NCBI GenBank assembly: GCA_024277285.1
Contig: JAJRVM010000299.1
Location: forward strand, 1 to 64,000
Length of the DNA: 64,000 nt
DNA from: Planctomycetota bacterium
GTDB taxonomy: Bacteria; Planctomycetota; Planctomycetia; Pirellulales; Pirellulaceae
Direction: 5' to 3'
How positions within the stretch are numbered: position 1 is the stretch's first letter; each line of letters begins with the position of its first letter. Positions 18,377 through 26,674 of the stretch are shown here, in pieces. The position numbers and the translations under genes were made by a program. Below the pieces are notes generated by a model, which was not told where the DNA came from, ran no database searches, and saw only the letters and a program-made list of their open reading frames with translations.

Positions 18377-18742
18377 GCGAGATTGCTTGTTGGCGGACGG
18401 GCGATCACGCAATTGTGGCGATTCTTGATCTTGCACGGGCTCTTTTTGGGGTGGATGTCTTGAGAGCGGTGATTCTCCCACTTACGGCGGTTCTTGGAGT
18501 TCGATTCTCCAAAGACTAAAGTTCTTCCTCCGCGCGTCTTTGCGTCCTTAGCGCCCTCTGCGTTTAGTCCCTCAATCGTGTTTGCCCTACCGATCTACCT
18601 TGACGTGTACCGTCGATCGGCGATACACGTGTCCCGCCGAGAATGCTCGAATAAAGGTTTTCGATGATAATATTCGTTGGAGTGACCGATAACGGAATAC
18701 GCGACCGAGTATCGGTGTCACAGTTTTGATGATGGCGAAATC
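18377..18742. other. Intergenic region upstream of the Cys/His-rich genes
   Basis: No gene is seen. The stretch has a short hairpin near 18492-18514 (CTTGGAG...CTCCAAAG), a GTCTTTGCGTCCTTAGCGCC-type word near 18535-18570 that resembles common low-complexity bacterial repeats, and an imperfect palindrome (ACGTGTA...TACACGT) near 18603-18635. It must contain the promoter for the 18743 gene, but I cannot assign one. Confidence 0.5.
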
Positions 18743-19216
18743 ATGAACCGACGAGTTTCACGAATCTCGAAGGGCTTGGCTCTGCTGGCAATCGCGTTGC
18801 TACCGGTCCAACAGTCCCTGTCAGCGACCTGCTGTTGCCGGGGTGGTCAACGTCGTGTGAACCAGGCCGCCGAGGGATCGCAGGCGAGTTGTTGCGTGCA
18901 AGACGAAATACGCTGCGCCAGCGGTGCGAGCATTCCTGGGCAGTTGTGTTGTGAGAGTGGCTCATCCGGCTCGAAATCGAATTCCTGTCCGTGTTCCGGT
19001 AGATGCTCAAAGAATACGGTCCCCACAGTCGTTGAGCCGGCAACGGTCGCATCTTCTTTGCAGAAAGAGCCAGCGCTCACACCGCCCGAGAGCATGTCGA
19101 CCAGCATCATCGAGATCACGACGAACGACTTGGTAGAAAACGCCCAAGTTGCCATTGCCTCTGCCGTCGCGAGCGGTTCTGAACGCTGCGCTCAGCTCTG
19201 CCGGTATCGGCTCTAG
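18743..19216 (+). CDS. Small secreted cysteine-rich protein, putative metal handling
   Basis: 157 residues. A signal peptide (about 1-27, ending in SLSA) is followed by a Cys-dense segment: CCC at ~30-32, CC pairs near 50 and 69, and CPCSGRC near 83-89, a pattern suited to metal binding or disulfides. The end reads SERCAQLCRYRL. I know no established function; the Cys content and the neighbouring His-rich genes suggest a role in copper or another soft-metal response. It is the first of four plus-strand genes up to 20967, separated from the second by a repeat element. The start has only a weak GATGGCG upstream. Confidence 0.6.
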   Translation: MNRRVSRISKGLALLAIALLPVQQSLSATCCCRGGQRRVNQAAEGSQASCCVQDEIRCASGASIPGQLCCESGSSGSKSNSCPCSGRCSKNTVPTVVEPATVASSLQKEPALTPPESMSTSIIEITTNDLVENAQVAIASAVASGSERCAQLCRYRL

Positions 19217-19246
19217 CTTTTTGTTCCAGGCCGGCTCGTGCCATTT

Positions 19247-19356
19247 GGCGAGCGGCAGACAAAATACAACAGTACGATGGACGTCCTCGTCCGTCGCAGC
19301 TGGACTCGACGGACGAGGACGTCCGTCGTACGGTAAACTCACTTCTGCCGTTCGCC
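19247..19356. repeat. Palindromic dispersed element, copy 1 (short form)
   Basis: Outer arms GGCGAGCGGCAGAC and TTCTGCCGTTCGCC are inverted relative to each other. Inside, GTACGATGGACGTCCTCGTC and its complement (GACGAGGACGTC...GTCGTACGG) form a long stem around a ~10-nt loop. The same arms and core occur at 25274-25505 and 31770-31933. This copy has no internal 32-bp tandem units. It has the structure of a MITE or REPIN-like element and no coding capacity. Confidence 0.8.
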
Positions 19357-19487
19357 TCAGAGCTGCAGGTCTTTGTCTGGTTTTCCACCGTCGTGGGTCC
19401 TACGATTCCACGTCGTCTCACCTTGCGTCGTTTGCCGCAAGGGTCGAACTTGTCTTTATGTTTCCGAGCTACACGGAGGTGATTCTC

Positions 19488-19610
19488 ATGTCGAAGTTTC
19501 TTTACGCGACTGTGTTACTTGTGGCGATGACGTTGACCGTTAGTGCGATCGGTTGCCAATCGGCCGGAAACGGCGGCTCTGGTGGTGGGCACGCGGGGCA
19601 TAGCCACTAG
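19488..19610 (+). CDS. Tiny His-tailed lipoprotein
   Basis: 40 residues. The ATG at 19488 has ACGGAGGTG at the right distance; an in-frame ATG at 19458 lacks this. A hydrophobic signal ends in a lipobox (SAIGC), after which only a short Gly/His tail remains (GGGHAGHSH). After processing it would be a ~17-residue lipidated peptide with three His, suited to binding a metal ion at the membrane surface. It is followed by a DUF2231 gene 31 bp later whose product also ends in a His-rich tail. No named family is recognised. Confidence 0.65.
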   Translation: MSKFLYATVLLVAMTLTVSAIGCQSAGNGGSGGGHAGHSH

Positions 19611-19641
19611 CCACTCGCCACTCGCCACGAATGGAAGCCGA

Positions 19642-20205
19642 ATGATGGAGTTGCCGATCCTAAAGCCATGGGAATTTCACCCCATGCTCGTTCATTTCCC
19701 GATCGCTTTCCTGCTGGCCGGTGTGACGATGGAGCTGTTCGCGCTGCGGCGGCCGAACGAAACGCTTCACCGCGCCACGGCCTGGCTGTTACTGGCCGGC
19801 GCGGCCTTCGGTTGGCTGGCGGCGGCGGCCGGCGGATTGGCTTATTTGACGGTTCCCGCGCACACGGAGAGGGGCCATGAGCTGATGTACTGGCATCTGG
19901 GTCTCGGACTGTCGATGCTTGCCATTTTCAGTTGGATTTCGATCTCGTGCTGGCGTCGCAAGGAAGCCGCGCCCAACAGACCACACCTAATCGGCACGCT
20001 TTTTGGTGCCGTTCTGCTGATCTTAACGGGTCACTTGGGAGGGTTAATCGTCTTTCACCACGGCGCCGGAGTCGATCCTCGCATCCTGGCTCCAGAAATT
20101 CGTTCAGGCCACTCGCATCAGGGTGGGCATTCGTCCAGCTCGGACTCGGGCGCCAGTCACAATCATTCCGAGGCCACCGGTCTTGATCCTCATGGACACG
20201 AATAA
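19642..20205 (+). CDS. DUF2231-type membrane protein with His-rich C-terminal tail
   Basis: 187 residues from the tandem ATG at 19642; the open frame extends upstream but would overlap the lipoprotein gene. FHPMLVHFPIAFLLAG near the start is the DUF2231 signature, with four predicted membrane helices (about 12-35, 45-70, 82-105, 118-142). The ~45-residue tail is very rich in His, Ser and Gly (GHSHQGGHSS, SHNHSE, DPHGHE), as in metal-binding proteins. DUF2231 proteins are often encoded near c-type cytochromes or copper genes, and the role is unknown. The gene is 12 bp upstream of the 249-residue gene, so they are co-transcribed. Confidence 0.8.
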   Translation: MMELPILKPWEFHPMLVHFPIAFLLAGVTMELFALRRPNETLHRATAWLLLAGAAFGWLAAAAGGLAYLTVPAHTERGHELMYWHLGLGLSMLAIFSWISISCWRRKEAAPNRPHLIGTLFGAVLLILTGHLGGLIVFHHGAGVDPRILAPEIRSGHSHQGGHSSSSDSGASHNHSEATGLDPHGHE

Positions 20206-20217
20206 GAGGACTGAATC

Positions 20218-20967
20218 ATGACAACCTACCGCCAATTGATCTTGCTTGCGTCATTGTTCGTAACGATTGCATTTGGGCGTAACACGATCGTCGCTCAAGA
20301 ACCAATCCAACCTCGGCCGTCCACGAAGATCACTTTCGACGAAGACATTTTGACAACTCTTATTGAGGATACTTGTCATCATTTCGAAGCGGCTCGAGAC
20401 CAGTTTATTAAGCGTCAGTATCCGAAAACGGCCGAACACTTGCGAACCGCATCGGCGAATCTGCGTCTGGAAGCCGCTCGGGCGAGTCATCAGGAACGCG
20501 CTGTGTTGAACGCCTCGGTGCGAGAACTTCAGGCGATCGCTGTGGCGGTAGAGCGCGACCAGATTCGATCCGTCGAAGCGCTCGAGCAGACGTTCGCCCG
20601 CGCGCATTTCGCGCTGGCCAGCCACCATTGTGTCGAGAGTGCACACCGTTGCTGCCAACCGGCGACGTTGGTCGACAAAGACGAGATGATTCGCGCGGGC
20701 CGCGACTTGCGAGCCGCCGCAATTCACGTCGAACGTGGTCTAAGATGGACAGGAGACGATTCCGACGAAGAAACAAAAAAGGCGCTGCGCGCGTCGCAAC
20801 TCGCGGCCGAGAATCTGATTCGACAAGAGAGTGGACCACAGAATGATGCGCAACGCGTGATCCATCGGCTACACACCAAACTGGAAGCGCTGACCCGCCG
20901 CAAGATAATGCTCGCCCGTCCCCTTACACGCGAAGACGACCAGCGGGGCCCGTCCATTTTTCGCTGA
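20218..20967 (+). CDS. Secreted helical protein with Cys/His clusters, unknown function
   Basis: 249 residues with AGAGGA before the ATG and a signal peptide ending near TIVAQ. The mature part is almost entirely helical (long runs of Ala, Glu, Arg, Leu). Cys and His are concentrated at DTCHHFEAARDQF (about 45-57) and SHHCVESAHRCC (about 139-150), which could form a metal site between helices. I do not recognise a family. Its position directly behind the DUF2231 gene, and the shared Cys/His theme of the four genes 18743-20967, suggest work on one periplasmic metal-related task. This is inference from context. Confidence 0.6.
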   Translation: MTTYRQLILLASLFVTIAFGRNTIVAQEPIQPRPSTKITFDEDILTTLIEDTCHHFEAARDQFIKRQYPKTAEHLRTASANLRLEAARASHQERAVLNASVRELQAIAVAVERDQIRSVEALEQTFARAHFALASHHCVESAHRCCQPATLVDKDEMIRAGRDLRAAAIHVERGLRWTGDDSDEETKKALRASQLAAENLIRQESGPQNDAQRVIHRLHTKLEALTRRKIMLARPLTREDDQRGPSIFR

Positions 20968-21109
20968 TTCGTCTCTTCCGCGCCGACTGGATCGTCTTGG
21001 CGAGTTTCAAGAGTAAGCACGACGGCGTACAATGGATGCCGGCGTTGCTCGCTCTAGTGATTCAGCTTGATGTGACATTGCGATCCGATACGACGAAAAG
21101 GAGAAGAAG

Positions 21110-22513
21110 ATGGGTTCCGCGAGAACGAATCGTACGTCCGGTCCCAGCCGCCGTGAGTTTCTGAAGACCGTTGCCGCGTCATCGGCCATCGCGGCAGCAC
21201 CTTACTTCGTGCCTAGCTCGGTGTTCGGTCGCACGGCACCGAGCAACCGCCTGCACGTCGGTGTGATCGGGCTTGGAACGCGTGGCATCCCCGACATGAA
21301 GCTGTTCATGCAGAACGAAGATGTACAAATTCAGGCCATCTGTGATGTCAACACGGCCAGCCGGGGCTATCGCAACGAAGATCTGGTGATGGGACGTGAG
21401 CCGGCGCTGAAGATCGTCAACGACTACTACGGAGCCCAGCGACGGTCCGGCTCGTTCAAAGGTGTCGACGCCTACACCGATTTCCGAGAAGTCATGGGTC
21501 GCGAGGATATCGACGTCGTCGCGATTGTCGTTCCCGATCACTGGCACGCGCAGATGACGGTGATGGCGGCCAAGGCCGGTAAGGATATCTTCTGTCAGAA
21601 GCCGCTCACTTTGACCCTTCAGGATGGCCAGGACATGATTCATGCCGTCCGCAAACATGACCGAATTCTCCAGACGGGTAGCCAGTACCGGTCCAATGCA
21701 GCGGCGCGACGTGCCTGCGAACTCGTTCTGAACGGGCTAATCGGCGAGCTCAAGACGATTCGCGTCTACATCGGTATGAACAACAAGGTAGGTCCAGGTC
21801 CCGGCTGGAAGTCCATGCCCGTTCCCGACGGATTCGACTATCCGATGTGGTTGGGGCCGGCACCAATGGTTCCCTATCACAAGGACCGCTGCATTTACAA
21901 GTTCCGCTTCAATCTCGACTACTCGGGAGGGCAAATCACGAACCTCGGCGCCCACGCAATCGATGTCGCGCAGTGGGGGAACGGAACGAGTTTGACAGGC
22001 CCGGTCGAGGTCGAAGGGTTGCACGCCGAGTGGCTTCCCGAAGGGAGCCTGTTCAATACCGCGCTGAAGGCCAAGTTCCGAGCAAGATATGCCAACGGCG
22101 TTGAGTTGATTGGCGAAAGTTCCAACGAGAACAGTGGGACGCGATTCGAAGGCACCGAGGGTTGGGTGGAGTTCAAATACAGCAGGATGCTGGCTTCGTC
22201 GAAGTCGCTTGAGACGACGGTCATCGGACCCAGCGAGATTCACTTGCCCGTCTCGAATCCAGCGCGCACCGTGGCAGAGCCGGGGAATTATTATGCGGAC
22301 CACATCCGGAATTTCCTCGATTGCGTCAAGACGCGTCAACAGCCACTCGAACCCGTGGAGGTGGGGCACCGCACCGCGAGCGTTTGCCATTTGTGGAATA
22401 TCGCTATCAAACGCATGAACAAGAAACTCGCGTGGGACCCTGATAAGGAACGGTTTACGAACGACGAACTCGCCAACTCCATGCTCAGCCGGCCTGTTCG
22501 GCAATGGGCGTGA
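21110..22513 (+). CDS. Gfo/Idh/MocA-family oxidoreductase with Tat signal
   Basis: 467 residues with a strong ribosome binding site (AAGGAG). SRREFLKTVAASSAI is a twin-arginine signal. A Rossmann fold follows (HVGVIGLGTRG, about 50), and FCQKPLTLT (about 165) corresponds to the EKP motif that positions the catalytic Lys in this NAD(P)-dependent family. The C-terminal domain contains DYSGGQITNLGAHAIDVAQW. Many planctomycete members with Tat signals act on sugars or sugar derivatives, but the substrate here is unknown. It stands alone, 142 bp after the Cys/His cassette, and converges on the amidohydrolase pair. Confidence 0.9.
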   Translation: MGSARTNRTSGPSRREFLKTVAASSAIAAAPYFVPSSVFGRTAPSNRLHVGVIGLGTRGIPDMKLFMQNEDVQIQAICDVNTASRGYRNEDLVMGREPALKIVNDYYGAQRRSGSFKGVDAYTDFREVMGREDIDVVAIVVPDHWHAQMTVMAAKAGKDIFCQKPLTLTLQDGQDMIHAVRKHDRILQTGSQYRSNAAARRACELVLNGLIGELKTIRVYIGMNNKVGPGPGWKSMPVPDGFDYPMWLGPAPMVPYHKDRCIYKFRFNLDYSGGQITNLGAHAIDVAQWGNGTSLTGPVEVEGLHAEWLPEGSLFNTALKAKFRARYANGVELIGESSNENSGTRFEGTEGWVEFKYSRMLASSKSLETTVIGPSEIHLPVSNPARTVAEPGNYYADHIRNFLDCVKTRQQPLEPVEVGHRTASVCHLWNIAIKRMNKKLAWDPDKERFTNDELANSMLSRPVRQWA

Positions 22514-22536
22514 ACGGTCCGGACGGGCCGCATCGA

Positions 22537-22630
22537 ACTCAAGCCCAGCGGGCTGAGACATCCCTAGCCAGTGCCGTGAGGCACCGGACGAAACTCGGCG
22601 AACGTTATGCCTGCCCTCCGGGCATGCCGG
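22537..22630. repeat. Cluster of short REP-like palindromes
   Basis: Three small hairpins follow one another between convergent genes: AGCCCAGCGGGCT (22542-22554), GTGCCGTGAGGCAC (22571-22584) and ATGCC...GGGCAT (22607-22625). Such palindromes are typical of planctomycete intergenic DNA and may serve as bidirectional termination or stability elements. Confidence 0.6.
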
Positions 22631-22677
22631 ACGCGGGAACGAATGCAATACCAGATTTTGCGCGGGCCAGGGCCAGT

Positions 22678-23910
22678 CTAACGCGTACGGCGGCTGACGA
22701 CTTTCCCGTCGATCACGACGCCGATACAGTGCGTTGTGTATTCGAACGGATCGCCATCGAAAAGCGCGACGTCGCCGTCCTTGCCGACTTCTAGCGAACC
22801 GACTCGTTCATCGATTCCTAGGATCTTGGCGGCATCAATCGTCATCGCACCTAGAGCCTGCTCAAAGGAAAGACCGTTCGCGGCTGCCATCGCGGCCTCG
22901 AAAAGGACGACTCGTGTCTTCGGGACATACGATTCGTAACCAGCTTGCATCGCGATCGGCACGCCCGATTGTGCGAGCTTGGCCGCTGTCTCGAAGCTCA
23001 TGTTCTCCAGCTCGCCATGAGGTCGGACCATCGTTGGGTGAACAATGACGGGCACATCAGCCGCCTTGATCACATCGGCCAACAAATAGGCCTCGGCCGC
23101 GCCATCTAGCCAGAGTGTGAACTCGAACTCCTTGGCTAACCGCAGTGCGTTGCTGATGTCTTGTGCCTTGTGAGCGGTGATCATCATCGGCAACTCATGC
23201 GATAGTACCTTCGCTAGCGTCTCTCGTCGCAAATCACGGGCGGGCGGTTCGATCTCGTCGTCCGCTCCAGCGGCATGGCGTTGGCGTTCGTATTCCTGAG
23301 CTTTGATCAACTGAGCTCGTAGCATTGACATCATCTTGCCCCGAGTGCCGGGCGACTTATCGTCTTGTTTACGAGCAGCATCTGACAGCGTCACCGCAAC
23401 GGCGCACGTATCGACCAACATGGCCGCGTCGACGGTGTTGCCCGCGGTCTTGACGATAAGCGTCTGGCCAGAGACTAATTCTCCCGGTGCATGTCCGGTG
23501 TGAATCGTTGTTACACCAAAACTACGCACCCATCCGACCAGCTCTTCGTGGGCGTTGTACGCGTCGAGCGCACGTAATTCGGGCTGGATCGGTTCGGAAT
23601 GCTCCAACTGATCTTGATCGTGGGCGACGTTCAAGATGCCGGAAAGGCCCACCGTGCAGTGAGCGTCGATTAATCCCGGCAATACGATCTTTGCCTTGAG
23701 AACTTCGTATCCTTCAGGAACCCTGACGCCGTCAGCCTTTCCGACCGACGCGATCTTGCCGTCGCGAATGATGATCATCCCGTTCTTAATCGGAGCGCCT
23801 GACGCCGTATGGATCGTCTCGCCTCGAATCGCAACTTGTGCCTCGGCGCACTTGGCGACGAGTGAGGACGTGACGAAGATCAGCAATATGCTTCGTAGTG
23901 CACCGTTCAT
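22678..23910 (-). CDS. Exported amidohydrolase-like protein with altered metal site
   Basis: 410 residues with a signal peptide (ends about KCAEA) and GGGAGG before the ATG. The fold is that of imidazolonepropionase-like amidohydrolases: VLPGLIDAHCTVGLSG near residue 75, GVTTIHTGHAPGE, MMITAHKAQDI, VIVHPTM and EQALGAMTIDAAKILGI at the C-terminus. The usual HxH metal motif after LPGLID reads HCT, and the catalytic Asp region reads MQAGYES, so key metal ligands are replaced. It may be inactive or use a changed site. The start overlaps the stop of the upstream amidohydrolase by four bases (ATGA), implying coupled translation and possibly a heteromeric complex. Confidence 0.82.
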   Translation of the reverse strand: MNGALRSILLIFVTSSLVAKCAEAQVAIRGETIHTASGAPIKNGMIIIRDGKIASVGKADGVRVPEGYEVLKAKIVLPGLIDAHCTVGLSGILNVAHDQDQLEHSEPIQPELRALDAYNAHEELVGWVRSFGVTTIHTGHAPGELVSGQTLIVKTAGNTVDAAMLVDTCAVAVTLSDAARKQDDKSPGTRGKMMSMLRAQLIKAQEYERQRHAAGADDEIEPPARDLRRETLAKVLSHELPMMITAHKAQDISNALRLAKEFEFTLWLDGAAEAYLLADVIKAADVPVIVHPTMVRPHGELENMSFETAAKLAQSGVPIAMQAGYESYVPKTRVVLFEAAMAAANGLSFEQALGAMTIDAAKILGIDERVGSLEVGKDGDVALFDGDPFEYTTHCIGVVIDGKVVSRRTR

Positions 23911-25235
23911 CGTGCACCTCCCTGCCTCGCCTGATCAAAGCAACAGAAGTACGGTTGTTGGTCATGGCCAGCTCCATAGCCGCCGACAGCGTAAAGCCGA
24001 TCCTGAGTGTCGCTACGATCGAAAACGCGTCGACCTTCGACCCACGTTTCCAGCACCTTCGTATAAACGCTCAAAGGGTCACCATCGAGTAGGATTAGAT
24101 CGGCATCCTTGCCTGCCTCGAGTGAGCCGACACGATCGTGCAAGTCCAGCATCTCCGCTCCGGCCAAAGTCAAGCCTTCCAATGCGGCTTTGCGCGACAT
24201 ACCGGCTCGAACGGCAAGAGCCGCACTGCGAAAGAAATAGCGTGAGTCGAGAATCGGATCGTCGGTATGAAACGCGGTGCGCACGCCAGCTTGTTCCAGT
24301 ATCTTGCCCGTCTCGAACGTCAGATATCGGGCTTCCAGTTTTCCCCCAGGTGAATCGATCATGATCATCGAACAGGGCACGCCCGCCGCGGCGATTTCGT
24401 CGGCCACCTTCCAACCATCGCTGACATGATGCAAGACCACACGGAAGTTGAATTCGCGCGATAGCCGGATCACCGTCATGATGTCATCATGTCGGTGAGT
24501 GTGGTGGTGGACGATTCGTTTGCCCTGCAGGACTTCCACTAACGATTCCAAGTGAAGGTCGCGTGGCGGCATTTCAGCGTCATCCCCTGCGGCATTGGCG
24601 TTCTTCGCATGGTATTCGCGCGCCTTAATGAACTCCTGCCGCATCAGAAACGCAGACTTACCGCGAGTGCCGGGAAACGGAGCCTCATGCATTGAGTTTG
24701 TTCCATTGGCCATTTTCAGACCGCCCAGATAGTCACCTTGAGCGTCCCGAATCAGGATGTCTTCAACCGTCGACGGCCCACCTTCGGCGAATCGAAGCTT
24801 GACGTAGATCGTCTGTCCGCTGGTCAAGTGACCCGAGCCGGGCATAATGTTCAGCGTTGTCAGTCCGCCGGCCAGTGCGCGCTTGAAGCCCGAGTCACGG
24901 ATGTTGATCGAATCGAGCACTCGCACACCGGGTTGCACGGGACCGCTTCCATCGGCCGCGAACGACCCACCGATGTGGCTGTGTGTGCAAATCAAACCGG
25001 GCATCATCACACGTCCCTTGCAGTCGACTTGCTTAGCCTCTGCGGGGATGAGTACTTTATCAGCTTGGCCAACGACGATGATCTTCTTTCCTTCGATGAG
25101 TATCGTTCCGATCGGGATCTCGTCACCTGTGATCGGGATAATGCGCGCTCCGACAAAGGCAATGATGTCGTCGTCCGCGGCAAGGGGTGAACTGGCGATG
25201 GCCGTGCAGAGCGAGATAAACAACGCGAAACGCAT
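23907..25235 (-). CDS. Exported amidohydrolase (imidazolonepropionase-like)
   Basis: 442 residues from the ATG at 25235, chosen for AGGAG nine bases upstream and the signal peptide that follows (ends about SPLAAD). The metal site looks complete: PGLICTHSHIGG (HxH), IVHHHTHRHDDI, VVLHHVSDGW and AFHTDDP (catalytic Asp). The C-terminus has AALEGLTLAGAEMLDLHDRVGSLEAGKDADL, the standard amidohydrolase ending. It likely hydrolyses a cyclic amide or peptide-like bond in the periplasm; the substrate is unknown. The gene is upstream of and overlaps its paralogue (22678-23910) by four bases. Its leader borders a palindromic repeat element. Confidence 0.88.
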   Translation of the reverse strand: MRFALFISLCTAIASSPLAADDDIIAFVGARIIPITGDEIPIGTILIEGKKIIVVGQADKVLIPAEAKQVDCKGRVMMPGLICTHSHIGGSFAADGSGPVQPGVRVLDSINIRDSGFKRALAGGLTTLNIMPGSGHLTSGQTIYVKLRFAEGGPSTVEDILIRDAQGDYLGGLKMANGTNSMHEAPFPGTRGKSAFLMRQEFIKAREYHAKNANAAGDDAEMPPRDLHLESLVEVLQGKRIVHHHTHRHDDIMTVIRLSREFNFRVVLHHVSDGWKVADEIAAAGVPCSMIMIDSPGGKLEARYLTFETGKILEQAGVRTAFHTDDPILDSRYFFRSAALAVRAGMSRKAALEGLTLAGAEMLDLHDRVGSLEAGKDADLILLDGDPLSVYTKVLETWVEGRRVFDRSDTQDRLYAVGGYGAGHDQQPYFCCFDQARQGGAR

Positions 25236-25273
25236 GAGTGAAACTCCTGTCACAAGAAACGGACACCTCGTAA

Positions 25274-25505
25274 GGCGAGCGGCAGACAAGAATATACCGT
25301 ACGATGGACGTCCGCGTCCGTCGATTCGAACTGCGACGGACGAGGACGCCCACCGTACCGAACGGCGACGTCCACCGTACCGATTAGCGACGGACGAGGA
25401 CGTCCACCGTACCGATTAGCGACGGACGAGGACGTCCATCGTACCGAACGGCGACGGACGAGGACGTCCATCGTACGGTAAACTCACGTCTGCCGTTCGC
25501 GTAAC
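25274..25505. repeat. Palindromic dispersed element, copy 2 (expanded form)
   Basis: The outer arms are GGCGAGCGGCAGAC at 25274-25287 and its inverse ending near 25505. Inside lie five tandem units starting at 25333, 25365, 25387, 25419 and 25451. Each unit is 32 bp (begins GCGACGGACGAGGAC, ends GTACCG plus 5-6 bases) except the second, which lacks 10 bp. No spacers separate them. It sits between the amidohydrolase start (25235) and the next gene (25546). Confidence 0.85.
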
Positions 25506-25545
25506 GTGAGTGGCCATTTATAATCATACTGCGAGGACCCAACCC

Positions 25546-26670
25546 ATGCGACTGTCCATCCACTCGTTCTTCGTCGCGGCAGCGGCATTCGTCTGTTCGA
25601 CTCTGTCCTGTTTCGCGCAGGATTCGTCATCGGACCGCTTTTCGATGGGCGACTTTGCAGCCGTCGAGAAGATTGATATTCACTTTCATCTCCACTCGGA
25701 CAACACCGACTTTGTGACGATAGCCCGGCGCGATCGATTCAGCTTTCTTAATATTGCGACGCACACGGGCGGCCCGGAAGTGATGAAGCAGAAGCACCGA
25801 ACGATTTTCCTGCAGTATCAAGCGAACCCGGACCGTGTTGCTCCGATTTCCTCCTTTTCGATGGATGGTTGGGATGATCCCGACTGGCAACTCAAGACGA
25901 TTCGCTTCTTGGACCAGACGTTTGATAAAGGTGCCGTTGGCGTCAAGGTGTGGAAGAATATCGGGATGGTCGATCGTGATGAGTCGGGCAAGCTGATCAT
26001 GATCGATGATCCAAGGCTGGACCCAATCTTTGATCACCTCGAAAAGCGAGGCATCGTGCTGATGGGCCATTTGGGCGAGCCTAAGAACTGTTGGCTGCCG
26101 CTCGAGCAGATGACTGTCAACAACGATCGTTCGTACTTCAAAACACACCCGCAATACCACATGTATTTGCACCGTGAGATGCCTTCTTATCAGCAGCAGA
26201 TCGATGCACGTGATCGCATGTTAGCCAAGCATATGAATCTTCCCTTCTTGGCTGCTCACTTGGCCAGCCTCGAATGGAGTGTCGATGAGCTCGCGAAGTT
26301 TCTCGACCGATTTCCCCACGCGGTGGTGGGCATCGCCGCGAGGCTCGGGCAACTTCAGTATCAATCCCAGCAGGATCGTGACAAAGTCGTCGCGTTCTTG
26401 AACAAATATCAAGACCGTGTGCTTTACGGTACGGACGCGGGGGTTGGGCCGAGCGATCCGGTGAACGACCGGTATCGGGAATCAAAGCGACGTTGGCTGC
26501 GAGACTGGGGGTACTTTAACACGGACGAAATGATCGAGGTTCCCGAGCTAGATGAACCCGTTCGCGGCTTAGCGTTGTCGAGAGAGGTCGTGACGAAACT
26601 CTATCGCACGAATGCACAAAAGCTGTTTCCGAACTCCTGGGGACAAACGAGCAATTCGCTCTCCGACTGA
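25546..26670 (+). CDS. Exported amidohydrolase-2 family protein
   Basis: 374 residues from the ATG at 25546 with GCGAGGAC upstream; the open frame also extends into repeat DNA, which is not coding. A signal peptide (ends about SCFAQD) precedes KIDIHFHLHSD, the first metal motif (HxH) of the amidohydrolase-2/TIM-barrel family. Further conserved parts are GVKVWKNIGM, LMGHLGEP, FLAAHLASLEW and VLYGTDAGVG (catalytic Asp). Its overall sequence plan is shared with the protein at 28624-29868 (GxHMGSL, DRxLYGSD). Members decarboxylate or hydrolyse small acids; the substrate here is unknown. The stop is four bases from the stop of the convergent gene at 26675. Confidence 0.88.
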   Translation: MRLSIHSFFVAAAAFVCSTLSCFAQDSSSDRFSMGDFAAVEKIDIHFHLHSDNTDFVTIARRDRFSFLNIATHTGGPEVMKQKHRTIFLQYQANPDRVAPISSFSMDGWDDPDWQLKTIRFLDQTFDKGAVGVKVWKNIGMVDRDESGKLIMIDDPRLDPIFDHLEKRGIVLMGHLGEPKNCWLPLEQMTVNNDRSYFKTHPQYHMYLHREMPSYQQQIDARDRMLAKHMNLPFLAAHLASLEWSVDELAKFLDRFPHAVVGIAARLGQLQYQSQQDRDKVVAFLNKYQDRVLYGTDAGVGPSDPVNDRYRESKRRWLRDWGYFNTDEMIEVPELDEPVRGLALSREVVTKLYRTNAQKLFPNSWGQTSNSLSD

Positions 26671-26674
26671 CATG

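Noticed and set aside
19149..19487. Long open frame covering the repeat before the small lipoprotein
   Set aside because: The frame runs through palindromic repeat copy 1; the ribosome binding site and lipoprotein signal place the real start at 19488.
21737..22648. Minus-strand open frame of 303 codons
   Set aside because: It is antisense to the Gfo/Idh/MocA gene and extends into REP-like palindromes; not coding.
25333..25482. Possible CRISPR array (32-bp direct repeats)
   Set aside because: The units abut directly without unique spacers, and the region is a palindromic element with copies elsewhere; no cas gene is present.
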